A stretch of DNA of 64,000 nt, taken from Butyrivibrio sp. M55. GTDB taxonomy: Bacteria > Bacillota > Clostridia > Lachnospirales > Lachnospiraceae. A model generated the notes under the pieces. The model was given only the letters and a program-made list of their open reading frames with translations. It was not told the origin of the DNA and ran no database searches. Position 1 is the stretch's first letter; each line of letters begins with the position of its first letter. The DNA lies in assembly GCF_900116865.1 (NCBI RefSeq), contig NZ_FPCD01000001.1, positions 124,001 through 188,000 of the forward strand, given 5' to 3'. Both the position numbers and the translations under genes were made by a program. This document shows, in pieces, positions 42,764-52,700 of this stretch.

Positions 42764-44032
42764 ATGGATGGAATGTTATCTCAAGATGAAATTAATGCTT
42801 TGCTATCCGGCATGGATTCAACAGCCGGTGGAGAAGGTGATGCTCCGGCTGCAGAAGCACCTTCCGATAATTCGGATATACCGGTAACTTCCGGCGCACC
42901 GGTTTCAGGAGGAAGCGAGATAGACGAATCGCTTCTTAATGACGCGGAAAAAGATGCCATCGGTGAGGTGGCTAATATAAGTATGGGATCTTCAGCTACT
43001 ACGCTGTATTCCCTAGTAAATCAGAAGGTTAATATTACAACACCTCAGGTTGAACTTGCCAACTGGGAAAATGTAATTAATAACTATGAGAGACCTTGTG
43101 TCTTTATTCAGATTCAGTATACGGAAGGTCTTGACGGAACAAATATCCTTATCCTGAAAGAACGCGATGTTATGGTCATCACCGATCTTATGATGGGTGG
43201 CGACGGAACAAATATTTCCGGAGAAATAGGAGAACTTCAGCTTTCGGCTATCTCTGAAGCAATGAATCAGATGATGGGCGCGGCTGCGACATCTCTTTCT
43301 ACAATGATCAATCAGAAGGTCGATATCAGCCCACCGCAGGCTACACTTCTTGATATGATCAACGACGATCCTTCGGATATCGCAGAGTTCCTTATGGGAA
43401 CATTTGTAAAGATATCTTTCAAGATGCAGGTCGGAGATCTTGTGGATTCAACACTTATGCAGTTGTATCCCATTGATTTTGCCAAGGCGTTAAAAGACCT
43501 TGTTCTTACAGATGCAGGAGCAAAAGAAGGAGCAGCACCTGCGCCCGCTCCCGAACCGGCACCGGCGCCTGCAGAAGCACCGGCACCCGCAGCGCCCGAT
43601 CCGAATATGATGGCGCAGCCTCAAATGGGAATGCCACAGATGGGTATGCCGCAAATGCAGATGCCTCAGATGGGAATGCCACAGATGCAGACCCCTCCGA
43701 TGGGTATGCCGCAGATGCAAATGCCTCAGATGATGAATATGAACATTCAGCCCGCACAGTTCCAGACATTTGCGGGTGGTCCCGGAATGATGGCCGGTGG
43801 GGAAAATATCGGCATCATCAAGGATGTTCCTTTGGAAGTTACGGTTGAGCTTGGAAGAACGGCTAAACCGATCTCGGATATTCTGGAGTTTGCGCCCGGT
43901 ACCATTATCGAGCTTGATAAGGTTGCGGGTGAGCCTGTCGACGTGCTTGTAAACGGTAAGTTCGTTGCAAAAGGCGAAGTTGTTGTAATTGAAGAAAGTT
44001 TCGGTGTACGTGTGACCGAGATTGTTCAGTGA
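42764..44032 (+). CDS. fliY: Flagellar motor switch phosphatase FliY (CheC-FliN fusion)
   Basis: 422 residues. The N-terminal MLSQDEINALLSG resembles the CheY-P binding peptide. Two CheC-type active-site helices follow (EKDAIGEVANISMG and LSAISEAMNQMMG, the E-x2-N motif), so dephosphorylation of CheY-P is expected. After an Ala/Pro linker there is a Met-Gln-Pro-Gly repeat region (about residues 283-327), then the FliN/SpoA domain (DVPLEVTVELGRTAKPI). It joins fliM and fliO, without the cheY gene found there in Bacillus. Confidence 0.95.
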   Translation: MDGMLSQDEINALLSGMDSTAGGEGDAPAAEAPSDNSDIPVTSGAPVSGGSEIDESLLNDAEKDAIGEVANISMGSSATTLYSLVNQKVNITTPQVELANWENVINNYERPCVFIQIQYTEGLDGTNILILKERDVMVITDLMMGGDGTNISGEIGELQLSAISEAMNQMMGAAATSLSTMINQKVDISPPQATLLDMINDDPSDIAEFLMGTFVKISFKMQVGDLVDSTLMQLYPIDFAKALKDLVLTDAGAKEGAAPAPAPEPAPAPAEAPAPAAPDPNMMAQPQMGMPQMGMPQMQMPQMGMPQMQTPPMGMPQMQMPQMMNMNIQPAQFQTFAGGPGMMAGGENIGIIKDVPLEVTVELGRTAKPISDILEFAPGTIIELDKVAGEPVDVLVNGKFVAKGEVVVIEESFGVRVTEIVQ

Positions 44033-44090
44033 CGATTTCTTTTTACAAGATTTAACTTATATAAAAAGAAACAGATGGAGTGTTTGCATA

Positions 44091-44432
44091 ATGTCAGCCG
44101 AATCTTACTTACAGTTTGTTGCCATCTTAATAATCTTTGTTCTTGTACTTGGGCTTACTTATTACGTGACCAAGTGGCTTGCCGGTTATCAGAAGGAGAA
44201 GGGCAGCGGAAAGAACATTGAGGTTTTGGAGACCGGAAGGATCTCAACTACCAAGTACATCCAGATAGTGCGTCTTGGTAACAAATATATGGCTATCGCA
44301 GTGGGGAAGGATGAAGTTACTGCATTATGCGAACTTGACAAGGAGTCACTTGTTTTTGACAATCCTGAAAATGCGAGCACGTTAAGCTTTAATGAAATTC
44401 TTGAAAAAATAAAAAGCGAGTTTAAGAAATAA
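44091..44432 (+). CDS. fliO: Flagellar biosynthesis protein FliO (FliZ)
   Basis: 113 residues with one N-terminal TM helix (LQFVAILIIFVLVLGLTYYVT) and a small beta domain (ISTTKYIQIVRLGNKYMAIAV) typical of FliO, which helps assemble FliP. ATG 44091 is supported by TGGAGTG upstream. It lies three bases before fliP. Confidence 0.88.
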   Translation: MSAESYLQFVAILIIFVLVLGLTYYVTKWLAGYQKEKGSGKNIEVLETGRISTTKYIQIVRLGNKYMAIAVGKDEVTALCELDKESLVFDNPENASTLSFNEILEKIKSEFKK

Positions 44433-44435
44433 ATT

Positions 44436-45380
44436 ATGAGTATACAGTGGGGAGAGAATAAAAAGAATATCTTTAAAAAACGTCGTTTGAAAAAAGGGGC
44501 GTTTATCGCCTTTTTGTCTGTTTTTCTGATACTCTTTTTGTCATTTGCAGTGCCCGTTAAAGTAGTGGCTACCGAAAATGTGGTTGAAGATACCAAACCT
44601 ACCGATCCTACGAATTCAAGAAAATCTAATCTTACAGGTTCTGAAGCTGAACGAACAAACATCACGGATCCCGGTTCAGCAGAGTCCCCTGACGATCTGA
44701 AAAAACTTAATATAGCCAATACGGTTACGGTCACATATGACAACGGAAACGGATCACTGAGCGGATCTCTTAGAATACTTATTACTTTGACGCTCATATC
44801 CCTTGCGCCGACACTTATTGTGATGATGACTTCTTTTACGAGAATCATCGTGGCGCTTCATTTCACCAGAACCGCGATAGGAACCCAAACATCTCCGCCC
44901 AACCTGGTGATGATTGGGATTGCTTTGTTTATGACACTTTTCATCATGCAGCCGACGCTTACGACTGTTTATAATGATGCGGTCATTCCTTTTGAAAAAG
45001 GAGAGATGGACCAGAAAGAGTTCGGAAAGGTCGCAATGGCGCCGTTTAGGCAGTTTATGTACGGCCAGACCCAGACCAAGGACGTTAAGCTCTTTATGGA
45101 GATAAACAAGACCGAGTGGGATGGAGAACTTGAGAGTATTCCCAATGTTGTCCTTATTCCGAGCTTTATTGTAAGCGAACTTAGAACAGCGTTCATAATT
45201 GGATTTTTGATATATATTCCATTTATTGTTATTGATATGGTTGTGGCATCTGTACTTATGAGTATGGGTATGATGATGCTTCCGCCGACTACGATCTCGA
45301 TGCCGTTTAAGATACTTCTTTTTGTCCTTGCTGACGGATGGAGCCTTATCATCGGTAATCTGGTCAAGTCGTTCTATTAG
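44436..45380 (+). CDS. fliP: Flagellar export gate protein FliP
   Basis: 314 residues. It starts with a cleavable signal peptide (FIAFLSVFLILFLSFAVPV, as FliP has), then an unusually long Thr/Ser/Glu-rich segment (about residues 45-100), then the conserved FliP core: SLAPTLIVMMTSFTRIIV, GTQTSPPNLVMIGIALF, LIPSFIVSELRTAFIIGF, GMMMLPPTTISMPFKILLF. It forms the FliPQR export channel. Confidence 0.95.
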   Translation: MSIQWGENKKNIFKKRRLKKGAFIAFLSVFLILFLSFAVPVKVVATENVVEDTKPTDPTNSRKSNLTGSEAERTNITDPGSAESPDDLKKLNIANTVTVTYDNGNGSLSGSLRILITLTLISLAPTLIVMMTSFTRIIVALHFTRTAIGTQTSPPNLVMIGIALFMTLFIMQPTLTTVYNDAVIPFEKGEMDQKEFGKVAMAPFRQFMYGQTQTKDVKLFMEINKTEWDGELESIPNVVLIPSFIVSELRTAFIIGFLIYIPFIVIDMVVASVLMSMGMMMLPPTTISMPFKILLFVLADGWSLIIGNLVKSFY

Positions 45381-45413
45381 TTTTTGGTTATGAGATAGGG
45401 GAGGAATGTTTTT

Positions 45414-45686
45414 ATGATAACAATGGCGGATATCAATACGATCGTAAATCAGGGACTTATGCTCGTTATTAAGATGTCGCTTCCGGTTCTTTTAACTTCG
45501 ATGATCGTCGGACTTATTATTTCAATATTTCAGACGGTTACTTCGATTCAGGAGCAGACGCTTACCTTTGTTCCTAAGGTAATATGCGTATTTCTTATGA
45601 TTATGCTCACGGGAAACTGGATGATGACTGAGCTTTCGGGCTTTATTACACTTATTTGGTCTGATTTTTCGAAGTATGTGCGCTAG
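45414..45686 (+). CDS. fliQ: Flagellar export gate protein FliQ
   Basis: 90 residues with two TM helices (MSLPVLLTSMIVGLIISIFQ and KVICVFLMIMLTG) and QTVTSIQEQTLTFVPK, diagnostic of FliQ. GGGGAGGAA ribosome site. Between fliP and fliR. Confidence 0.95.
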   Translation: MITMADINTIVNQGLMLVIKMSLPVLLTSMIVGLIISIFQTVTSIQEQTLTFVPKVICVFLMIMLTGNWMMTELSGFITLIWSDFSKYVR

Positions 45687-45695
45687 AGGTGAAGT

Positions 45696-46481
45696 ATGAT
45701 CGATTACAACTTCAGATACGGCGATCTGGAAGTTTTTTTGCTAATAGTTGTAAGAGTCACAAGTTTTATCTTTGTTTGCCCTTTCTTTGGTGGAAGGCAG
45801 ACGCCTAACCTTGTAAAAGTGGGATTTGGCCTGCTTTTGTCAACTCTTGTGTACGGAGCTGTTCCGTATACGGCGCCTTCATATAATACGCTTATCGGTT
45901 ACACGGTGATCGTGATGAAGGAGGTTACGGTTGGATTTCTTGTGGGTTATGCGGTGCAGTTGTGCCAGCTTGTAATTAACTTTGCAGGCCAGATTGTTGA
46001 TATGCAGATAGGCTTGTCGATGGTAAACCTTTTTGACCCGAATACGAACGAGCAGGTTACTATTACAGGTCAGCTCTATTCGCAGGTACTTATTGTTTCG
46101 CTTATCATTACGGGAATGTACAGATATATTCTGGATTCGCTTATTGATACATTTTCTCTGATACCGATTAACGGCGCGGTCATTCACAGTGACAGGATGC
46201 TAAACGCTGTGGTCGCCTTTTTGAGAGATTACATTGTTATCGGCTTTAGAATAAGCCTGCCGATATTTATCATTACGTTTATCACAAACGTTATCCTCGG
46301 CGTTCTTGCCAAGGTGTCGCCTCAGATGAACATGTTCTCTGTAGGTATTCAGATAAAGATTATCGTAGGGCTTATGGTAATGCTGATCACGGTATCGATG
46401 CTGGGAGATGCGTCAAACTTTATTTTTAATAATATGAAGGAGCTTATGCAGGAATTTGTATACAGCATGCAGAGAGGCTGA
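45696..46481 (+). CDS. fliR: Flagellar export gate protein FliR
   Basis: 261 residues with six or so TM helices and the FliR pattern FVCPFFGGRQTPNLVKVGFG and AGQIVDMQIGLSMVNLFDP. It completes the FliPQR pore. AGAGGTGAAGT ribosome site. Confidence 0.95.
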   Translation: MIDYNFRYGDLEVFLLIVVRVTSFIFVCPFFGGRQTPNLVKVGFGLLLSTLVYGAVPYTAPSYNTLIGYTVIVMKEVTVGFLVGYAVQLCQLVINFAGQIVDMQIGLSMVNLFDPNTNEQVTITGQLYSQVLIVSLIITGMYRYILDSLIDTFSLIPINGAVIHSDRMLNAVVAFLRDYIVIGFRISLPIFIITFITNVILGVLAKVSPQMNMFSVGIQIKIIVGLMVMLITVSMLGDASNFIFNNMKELMQEFVYSMQRG

Positions 46482-46497
46482 GTTTGAATACAGGCCG

Positions 46498-47610
46498 TTG
46501 TTAATTAAATACAATCTGCAGTTCTTTGCCGAGGATGCGAACGGCGCCGAAAAGTCTGAGCAGCCTACGGCTAAAAAGCTTGAAGATGCCAGAAAAGAAG
46601 GACAGGTTGCAAAGAGCCAGGAAGTTGCGACGGCGTTTAGCCTGCTTGCGCTTTTCGTGATCTTGCGATTGGTTTACGCGCTTATGGGAAGCACTTTTAC
46701 CAATATTTTCCCGAGAGTGTACAATGACATTCCCAATGTTGCGAGGACTTATGACGGGCAGCTCCCTGTTGCGTATATCACAAGCATTATAAATAAGGCG
46801 ATGCTGACACTTCTTTTATTGTGTGCACCGTTTTTTATAGTCGGATTTGCCGTGGCTTTTATCTGCGACTATGTTCAGGTTGGGTATAAGCCGACCTCAA
46901 AGCCGCTGCAACCGAAGCTTTCAAAGCTTAATCCCGTTTCCGGACTTAAGAAGATTTTTTCTACGAGAAAGCTTTTTGAACTTGCAAAATCAATCCTAAA
47001 GCTCATAGTTATGGGAATTGTGATATTTTCATTTTTTTCAAAAAGAAATGATTATCTGTTCCTTCTGTATGATATGCCGCTTGGTCAGGCAATCGGGCTT
47101 ATGGGAAATCTCATAATTGACCTTGGATTCAGGGTTGCGATCGCGTATATGATCATAGCAATCGCGGATTTCATCTATCAGAAGCGCAAGTTTACCAAAG
47201 ATATGATGATGACCAAACAGGAAGTAAAGGATGAGTTCAAGAATTCCGAGGGAAGCCCGGAGGTTAAGTCTGCGCAGAAGAGAAAGATGATGGAAGCGTC
47301 AAGACGAAGAATGATGCAGGCTGTTCCACAGGCGGACGTTGTTATCACGAACCCGACGCATTACGCTGTTGCCGTAAAGTACGACGCGGAAGAAGCGGAA
47401 GCTCCCATTGTTGTTGCGAAAGGTGCGGATTTCATGGCACAGAGGATAAAAGAGCTTGCTAAGGAAAATGACGTCGAGATTGTAGAAAACAAGCCGCTTG
47501 CGCGTATGCTATATGCGAATGTTGAAGTAGGCGAGCTTGTTCCGCCGGAGCTTTATAAGGCGGTTGCCGAAGTACTTGCTTATGTTTACCACTTAAAGGG
47601 TAAGATTTAA
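46498..47610 (+). CDS. flhB: Flagellar export switch protein FlhB
   Basis: About 370 residues. The N-terminus (LQFFAEDANGAEKSEQPTAKKLEDARKEGQVAKSQEV) is typical. Four TM helices follow, then a cytoplasmic domain with the self-cleaving NPTH motif (VVITNPTHYAVAVKY), which controls the hook-to-filament export switch. Start is uncertain: TTG 46498 fits homologues, and TTG 46456 would overlap fliR by 26 bases. Neither has a strong ribosome site. Confidence 0.95.
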   Translation: MLIKYNLQFFAEDANGAEKSEQPTAKKLEDARKEGQVAKSQEVATAFSLLALFVILRLVYALMGSTFTNIFPRVYNDIPNVARTYDGQLPVAYITSIINKAMLTLLLLCAPFFIVGFAVAFICDYVQVGYKPTSKPLQPKLSKLNPVSGLKKIFSTRKLFELAKSILKLIVMGIVIFSFFSKRNDYLFLLYDMPLGQAIGLMGNLIIDLGFRVAIAYMIIAIADFIYQKRKFTKDMMMTKQEVKDEFKNSEGSPEVKSAQKRKMMEASRRRMMQAVPQADVVITNPTHYAVAVKYDAEEAEAPIVVAKGADFMAQRIKELAKENDVEIVENKPLARMLYANVEVGELVPPELYKAVAEVLAYVYHLKGKI

Positions 47611-47658
47611 AAGGTTTAGTTATGGATTTAGAAATTTTTACAGAAAGGAGAGTATGGC

Positions 47659-49716
47659 ATGGACGCGAAAAAAATCAGAGACCGCGTATATGATTACGGT
47701 CTTGCTTTATATATTGTTGCGGCTATCGTAATGCTCATTATACCGCTTCGTGACTGGGTGCTGGATATTCTCCTTGCTTTTGATATGTCACTTTCTTTTG
47801 TGATTATGTTTACCGCCATGTTTGCGGCTGATGTTCTGGATATGTCTTTTTTTCCTACGATACTTCTTTTTACGACTATCTTCAGAATTGCACTTAACGT
47901 TTCATCTACCCGTCTTATCCTGACAGAGGGCGGTGCGGGTAAAGTTATTGAAGTTTTCGGTTCCTTCGTTGGCGGAGGTGACCTTATTGTCGGAGCTATC
48001 GTCTATGTAATTCTCATAATCGTACAGCTCATGGTCATCAACAAAGGTTCTGAGAGAGTTGCGGAAGTATCGGCAAGATTTACTCTTGATGCTATGCCCG
48101 GTAAGCAGATGGCTATCGATGCCGATCTTAATACCGGCGCCATCACTGATGTAGAGGCAAAACAGAGAAGACAGAAGATTCAGGATGAAGCAAGCTTCTT
48201 CGGAGCTATGGACGGTGCTACGAAGTATGTAAAAGGAGATGCGACTGCGGGTCTTATTATTACGGCAGTTAACCTTCTTGGCGGTATTGCTATGGGTATC
48301 CTGAGAAAAGGGATGGACGTAAATACTGCCATCAATACATATTCGATTCTCACGATGGGTGACGGACTTGTAAGTTCTATTCCTTCTCTTATGATATCGA
48401 TGTCAACAGGTATCCTTGTTACCAAGGGATCAAAAGAGGCGGATTTTGGGCATGTGCTTATCGGTCAGCTCTTTGGTATGCCGAAGACTCTTTACCTTGT
48501 GGGCGGAGTTTTGTCGGGACTTGGAATCTTTTCACCGCTTCCTACGCTTCTCTATGTTGCTTTCGGTGCGGGATTTATCTTTATGGGAAGAATCGCGAGC
48601 CAGACTATCGAGGAAGTTGCGGTTGAGGGAGAAGTTGCATCGCCTGAAGAACAGCAGGCTGAAGAGATTAGACAACCCGAGAATGTAACAAGTCTTTTGC
48701 AGGTTGATCCCATCGAGCTTGAGTTTGGTTACGGTATTATTCCGCTTGCGGACGTTAATCAGGGCGGAGATCTTCTCGACCGAGTTGTTATGATCAGAAG
48801 GCAGGTTGCCCTTGAACTTGGTACCGTTGTTCCGATAATTCGACTAAGAGATAATATTCAGTTGAATCCTAATCAATATATCATTAAAATTAAAGGTATA
48901 CAGGTTAGTGACGGTGAGATTTTGTTCGATCATTACATGGCTATGAATCCCGGACATGTTGAAGAAGAAATTACCGGTATTCCTACATTTGAGCCGTCAT
49001 TCCACCTTCCTGCGATATGGATCACGGAGGGACAGAGAGAAAGAGCGGAGAGCTTTGGCTATACTGTTGTAGATCCGCCGTCAATCATTGCTACACATTT
49101 GACGGAGATAATAAGAGAGCATATCGCGGAACTTCTTACAAGGCAGGATGTACAGAACCTTGTGGACAATCTGAAAGAGAACAATCATGCTCTTGTGGAA
49201 GAGCTTGTGCCTAAGCTCATGAGCCTTGGTGAGATTGAGAAGGTTCTTCAGAATCTCCTTCGTGAAGGCATTTCCATAAGAGACCTTGTGACAATATTCG
49301 AGACGCTTGCAGATTTTGCTCCGTCTACACACGATCCGGATATCCTTACGGAGTATGTAAGGCAGAGCTTAAAGAGAGCTATCTCCAACAAGTATTTTGT
49401 GCCGGGAGAGACTACGAGCGTTGTTACTCTTGATCCCAAGATCGAACAGGAGATCATGAGCAGCGTTAAGCAGACAGAAACAGGTGCTTATCTTACACTT
49501 GATCCCGCCAGAACCAAGTCTATACTTGCTGCTGTGGGAGAGCAGGTCAAGAAGCTTGAAGATGCGGGTAAACAGGCAATCATCATGGCGTCACCTATAG
49601 TGCGTATGTACTTTAAGAAGATGACGGAAGACTACTATAAAGATCTGGTTGTTATTTCATATAACGAAGTCGAAGCCAGTATCGAACTACAATCGGTGGG
49701 GATGGTAACTGCGTAA
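47659..49716 (+). CDS. flhA: Flagellar export gate protein FlhA
   Basis: 685 residues: eight TM helices in the first ~320 (including TIFRIALNVSSTRLILTEG and the FHIPEP-type loop RFTLDAMPGKQMAIDADLNTG), then a large cytoplasmic domain that docks export substrates and chaperones. AGAAAGGAGAG ribosome site. flhF starts right after its stop. Confidence 0.97.
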   Translation: MDAKKIRDRVYDYGLALYIVAAIVMLIIPLRDWVLDILLAFDMSLSFVIMFTAMFAADVLDMSFFPTILLFTTIFRIALNVSSTRLILTEGGAGKVIEVFGSFVGGGDLIVGAIVYVILIIVQLMVINKGSERVAEVSARFTLDAMPGKQMAIDADLNTGAITDVEAKQRRQKIQDEASFFGAMDGATKYVKGDATAGLIITAVNLLGGIAMGILRKGMDVNTAINTYSILTMGDGLVSSIPSLMISMSTGILVTKGSKEADFGHVLIGQLFGMPKTLYLVGGVLSGLGIFSPLPTLLYVAFGAGFIFMGRIASQTIEEVAVEGEVASPEEQQAEEIRQPENVTSLLQVDPIELEFGYGIIPLADVNQGGDLLDRVVMIRRQVALELGTVVPIIRLRDNIQLNPNQYIIKIKGIQVSDGEILFDHYMAMNPGHVEEEITGIPTFEPSFHLPAIWITEGQRERAESFGYTVVDPPSIIATHLTEIIREHIAELLTRQDVQNLVDNLKENNHALVEELVPKLMSLGEIEKVLQNLLREGISIRDLVTIFETLADFAPSTHDPDILTEYVRQSLKRAISNKYFVPGETTSVVTLDPKIEQEIMSSVKQTETGAYLTLDPARTKSILAAVGEQVKKLEDAGKQAIIMASPIVRMYFKKMTEDYYKDLVVISYNEVEASIELQSVGMVTA

Positions 49717-50994
49717 ATGATTATTAAAAAGTATGTTGGAAAAAATGAAAGCGAAGCCACGGATGAGGCAAAAAAGGAGCTCGGGGGAAACATCGTCGTA
49801 ATGAATGTGCGACCTGTTAAGAAGTCCGGTTTTTTGGCTCTGTTCCAGTCTCAGAAGATTGAAGTTACTGTGGCACTCGAGGAGGAACCTGAAAGGCCGG
49901 TAAGAACGACCTATACTCCGCAAAAGCCCAAAGTACAGGAAAGCAGGGGCTCTTTTGACAATGCTCAAAGAGATACCGTGGTTTCGGCTGCGGCGACTGC
50001 GACTAAGGTTTCCACTCCGAAGGAAGATAACAGTGCTATCGAAGAAAAACTTGATAATCTCAGTTCTCTTTTGGAGAAAAATATTCTCAAGAATGAGAAG
50101 GAGGTTGTTACTCCCAAAGCTGAAAAGGAAACTGGAGTTGTTCCCGAGAAATCTAATGATGGCGTAAAAACTTCTAAAAATGATATATCAGAAGAAACAC
50201 TTTCTTTCATAAAATTGTTATATAATACTCTTATAGAGAATGAAGTTGACGAGATATACGTAAACCAGCTTACCGATGAGGTTGAAAAGATAAGTAAACC
50301 CGGACTTCCTTTTGATTACGCGCTTGCAAACGTTTATCAGAAGATGGTTCTTAAGTTCGGTAAGTCTGAGCCTATAAAAGAAGTCGGTGAAGAAAAGCCG
50401 ATAGCTGAGATTTTTATAGGTCCCACAGGTGTCGGCAAGACAACTACGATTGCCAAACTTGCGTCGGAGCTTACTGTTTCTAAAAAGAAGAAAGTAGCTC
50501 TTTTGACCATGGATACATACAGAATCGCGGCAGCCGAGCAGCTTCGCACATATGCATCGATACTTGAGATTCCTTTCAGGGTTATTTATTCTGTCGATGA
50601 GATGAAGCAGGCGGCTGAAGATTTCAGGGAATATGACTACATCATGGTCGATACGGCGGGACATTCACTTAAGAATGAAGAGCTTATAAGAGATGTTGAG
50701 AACTACATAAGGGCTTTGGAGGAGCTTATGGAGTGCGAAAACTATCTTGTTTTGTCAGCGACCACAAAGTACCGCGACCTCATTGAGATTTCGGATGCGT
50801 ATTCGGAGATGGTTGCATATAAGCTTATTTTTACAAAAATGGATGAGACAGGCGCAAAAGGTAACCTTTACAATATCAGAATGCATACGGGTTCGCCCAT
50901 CGCGTATATCACAAACGGCCAGAACGTGCCGGATGACATCGCGGTATTTGATGCACAGAAAATAGTAAAGAACCTTCTTGGCGGAAAAAGTTGA
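49717..50994 (+). CDS. flhF: SRP-like GTPase FlhF
   Basis: 425 residues. An N-terminal B domain (IIKKYVGKNESEATDEAKKELG) and a long low-complexity region (about residues 65-150) precede the NG GTPase domain: G1 GPTGVGKTTTIAKLA, DTYRIAAAEQLR, VDTAGHS, TKMDETGA. FlhF sets flagellum position and number with FlhG. ATG directly follows the flhA stop. The final AYITNGQNVPDDI block is conserved. Confidence 0.95.
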   Translation: MIIKKYVGKNESEATDEAKKELGGNIVVMNVRPVKKSGFLALFQSQKIEVTVALEEEPERPVRTTYTPQKPKVQESRGSFDNAQRDTVVSAAATATKVSTPKEDNSAIEEKLDNLSSLLEKNILKNEKEVVTPKAEKETGVVPEKSNDGVKTSKNDISEETLSFIKLLYNTLIENEVDEIYVNQLTDEVEKISKPGLPFDYALANVYQKMVLKFGKSEPIKEVGEEKPIAEIFIGPTGVGKTTTIAKLASELTVSKKKKVALLTMDTYRIAAAEQLRTYASILEIPFRVIYSVDEMKQAAEDFREYDYIMVDTAGHSLKNEELIRDVENYIRALEELMECENYLVLSATTKYRDLIEISDAYSEMVAYKLIFTKMDETGAKGNLYNIRMHTGSPIAYITNGQNVPDDIAVFDAQKIVKNLLGGKS

Positions 50995-51011
50995 TTTGGG
51001 GATAGTTATAT

Positions 51012-51938
51012 ATGGATCAGGCGCAACAGCTTAGAAATATTATTAAAAATTCAAATAAGCCGCAGCGTCCGCTTGCTAGAATTATCACCGTTACAAGCGG
51101 AAAAGGCGGTGTTGGTAAGTCAAATGTTTCCATAAATCTGGCGGTTCAGTTCAGAAAGATGGGCAAAAGAGTCATCATTCTGGACGCCGATTTCGGACTT
51201 GCAAATATAGAGATAATGTTTGGAACTGTGCCAAAGCACAATTTATGCGATCTTATCTATCAGGGTAAGAATATTAAGGACATCATTACCTGGGGACCTG
51301 AGGGTGTCGGATTTATCTCCGGCGGATCGGGAATTTCGGGTATGTACAACTTAAGCAGAGATTATCTTGTATATATTATTGTTAATCTTGCCGAACTTGA
51401 TGCAATTGCTGATATAATAATAATAGATACGGGAGCGGGAATATCGAGCGCGGTAATGGAGTTTCTTGTTGCAAGCGGTGAGATCATACTTGTTACAACA
51501 CCGGAACCTACATCGATAACCGATTCGTATTCACTTCTTAAGGCACTGAATCAGTCTCCGCGTTTTTCGAGGGAGAACACCAAGGTAAAAGTTGTTTCGA
51601 ACAGAGTTTCATCAAGTGATGAAGGTCAGCAGCTGTTTAATAAGTTAAACGCGGTTGTGGCCAGATATCTGAAACTTCCTTTATCTTACATGGGTGCAAT
51701 CCCGCAGGATCAGTATCTTGCCAGAAGTGTAATGCAACAATCACCGGTTTCATTGCAGTATCCGAATGCCAAGTCAGTTAAGGCGTTTGAGAGTATTGCG
51801 AATCAGCTTATGAATCCGGGAAGTCAGGAAGAAGTAAAACAGAGAGGAATGGCGGCTTTCTTTTCACATATTATTACGGGAAGAAAGCTTAGCAGCAGGG
51901 AGACAGCACAGGGACAAAGCATAACTTCAGAAAACTAA
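51012..51938 (+). CDS. flhG: MinD-like ATPase FlhG (YlxH)
   Basis: 308 residues. Deviant Walker A TSGKGGVGKSNVSINLA, DADFGLANIEIMFG, and IIDTGAGIS place it as FlhG/FleN. It limits flagellar number with FlhF. It lies directly after flhF. A short N-terminal helix (DQAQQLRNIIKN) is the motif that activates FlhF GTPase. Confidence 0.95.
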   Translation: MDQAQQLRNIIKNSNKPQRPLARIITVTSGKGGVGKSNVSINLAVQFRKMGKRVIILDADFGLANIEIMFGTVPKHNLCDLIYQGKNIKDIITWGPEGVGFISGGSGISGMYNLSRDYLVYIIVNLAELDAIADIIIIDTGAGISSAVMEFLVASGEIILVTTPEPTSITDSYSLLKALNQSPRFSRENTKVKVVSNRVSSSDEGQQLFNKLNAVVARYLKLPLSYMGAIPQDQYLARSVMQQSPVSLQYPNAKSVKAFESIANQLMNPGSQEEVKQRGMAAFFSHIITGRKLSSRETAQGQSITSEN

Positions 51939-51975
51939 GTCGTTAATTTTTGGCGGATTGGAGACAAGGTATTAT

Positions 51976-52698
51976 ATGCTCACTGATTATATTTCACCCG
52001 GGATAAGAGTGGAACTTAAGGCAGCCGGTAAAGTCTGGATGGATGAGGATACGCGAACGAGACACATCTATATGAGCAAAGTTATGGATGTGACTTCGGA
52101 CGATCGGATTGAAGTCCTCATGCCGTTTGAAAAAGGCAAACTTGTTCTACTGCCCGTTGACGGAGAATATAGCTTGTGTTTCTACAGTACCAAGGGATTG
52201 TTTCAATGCTATTCCAGGATTGTAGACAGGTACAGAAGCGACAATATGTATATACTTGTGCTCGATCTTTCCAGCGAGCTTCAACGACTACAAAGACGAG
52301 AGTATTACAGGTTCAGCTGTGCTCTCGAATTAAAATCCCGAACCTGCACAAAAGGAGAGCTGGAAGCCTTTGAAAAGAACAGAAAATATCTCGTCGACAA
52401 GACAAAACCGCTCCAAAGGAGCGTTATAGTTGACATAAGCGGAGGCGGGCTGCGGTTTGTAGCTAACTTCCAATACGAGGAGGGCAGTACAATTTACTGC
52501 TCGTATCGTTTACCGAGGGGGGCAAATGATAGAGAATATGAGATGATTTGCAGCATATTAAAGGTACAAGAGTTAGAAAGTAGACCGGGTTTATTTGAAC
52601 ATCGTATTCAATACGTGTATATCGACGAACCTTCCAGAGAAGATATTATCCACTTCATCTTTGAGGAAGAACGAAAAATAAGAAAGAAGCAAACATAA
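51976..52698 (+). CDS. ycgR: PilZ-domain c-di-GMP-binding flagellar brake protein (YcgR-like)
   Basis: 240 residues with an N-terminal YcgR-N-like domain (ELKAAGKVWMDEDTRTRHIYMSKVMDV) and a C-terminal PilZ domain. The c-di-GMP binding pieces are both present: RREYYR (R-x3-R) and VDISGGGLRF (D-x-S-x2-G). It probably slows the motor when c-di-GMP rises. ATG 51976 follows ACAAGG; an upstream TTG at 51958 is in frame but less likely. Three bases separate it from cheB. Confidence 0.9.
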   Translation: MLTDYISPGIRVELKAAGKVWMDEDTRTRHIYMSKVMDVTSDDRIEVLMPFEKGKLVLLPVDGEYSLCFYSTKGLFQCYSRIVDRYRSDNMYILVLDLSSELQRLQRREYYRFSCALELKSRTCTKGELEAFEKNRKYLVDKTKPLQRSVIVDISGGGLRFVANFQYEEGSTIYCSYRLPRGANDREYEMICSILKVQELESRPGLFEHRIQYVYIDEPSREDIIHFIFEEERKIRKKQT

Positions 52699-52700
52699 TT

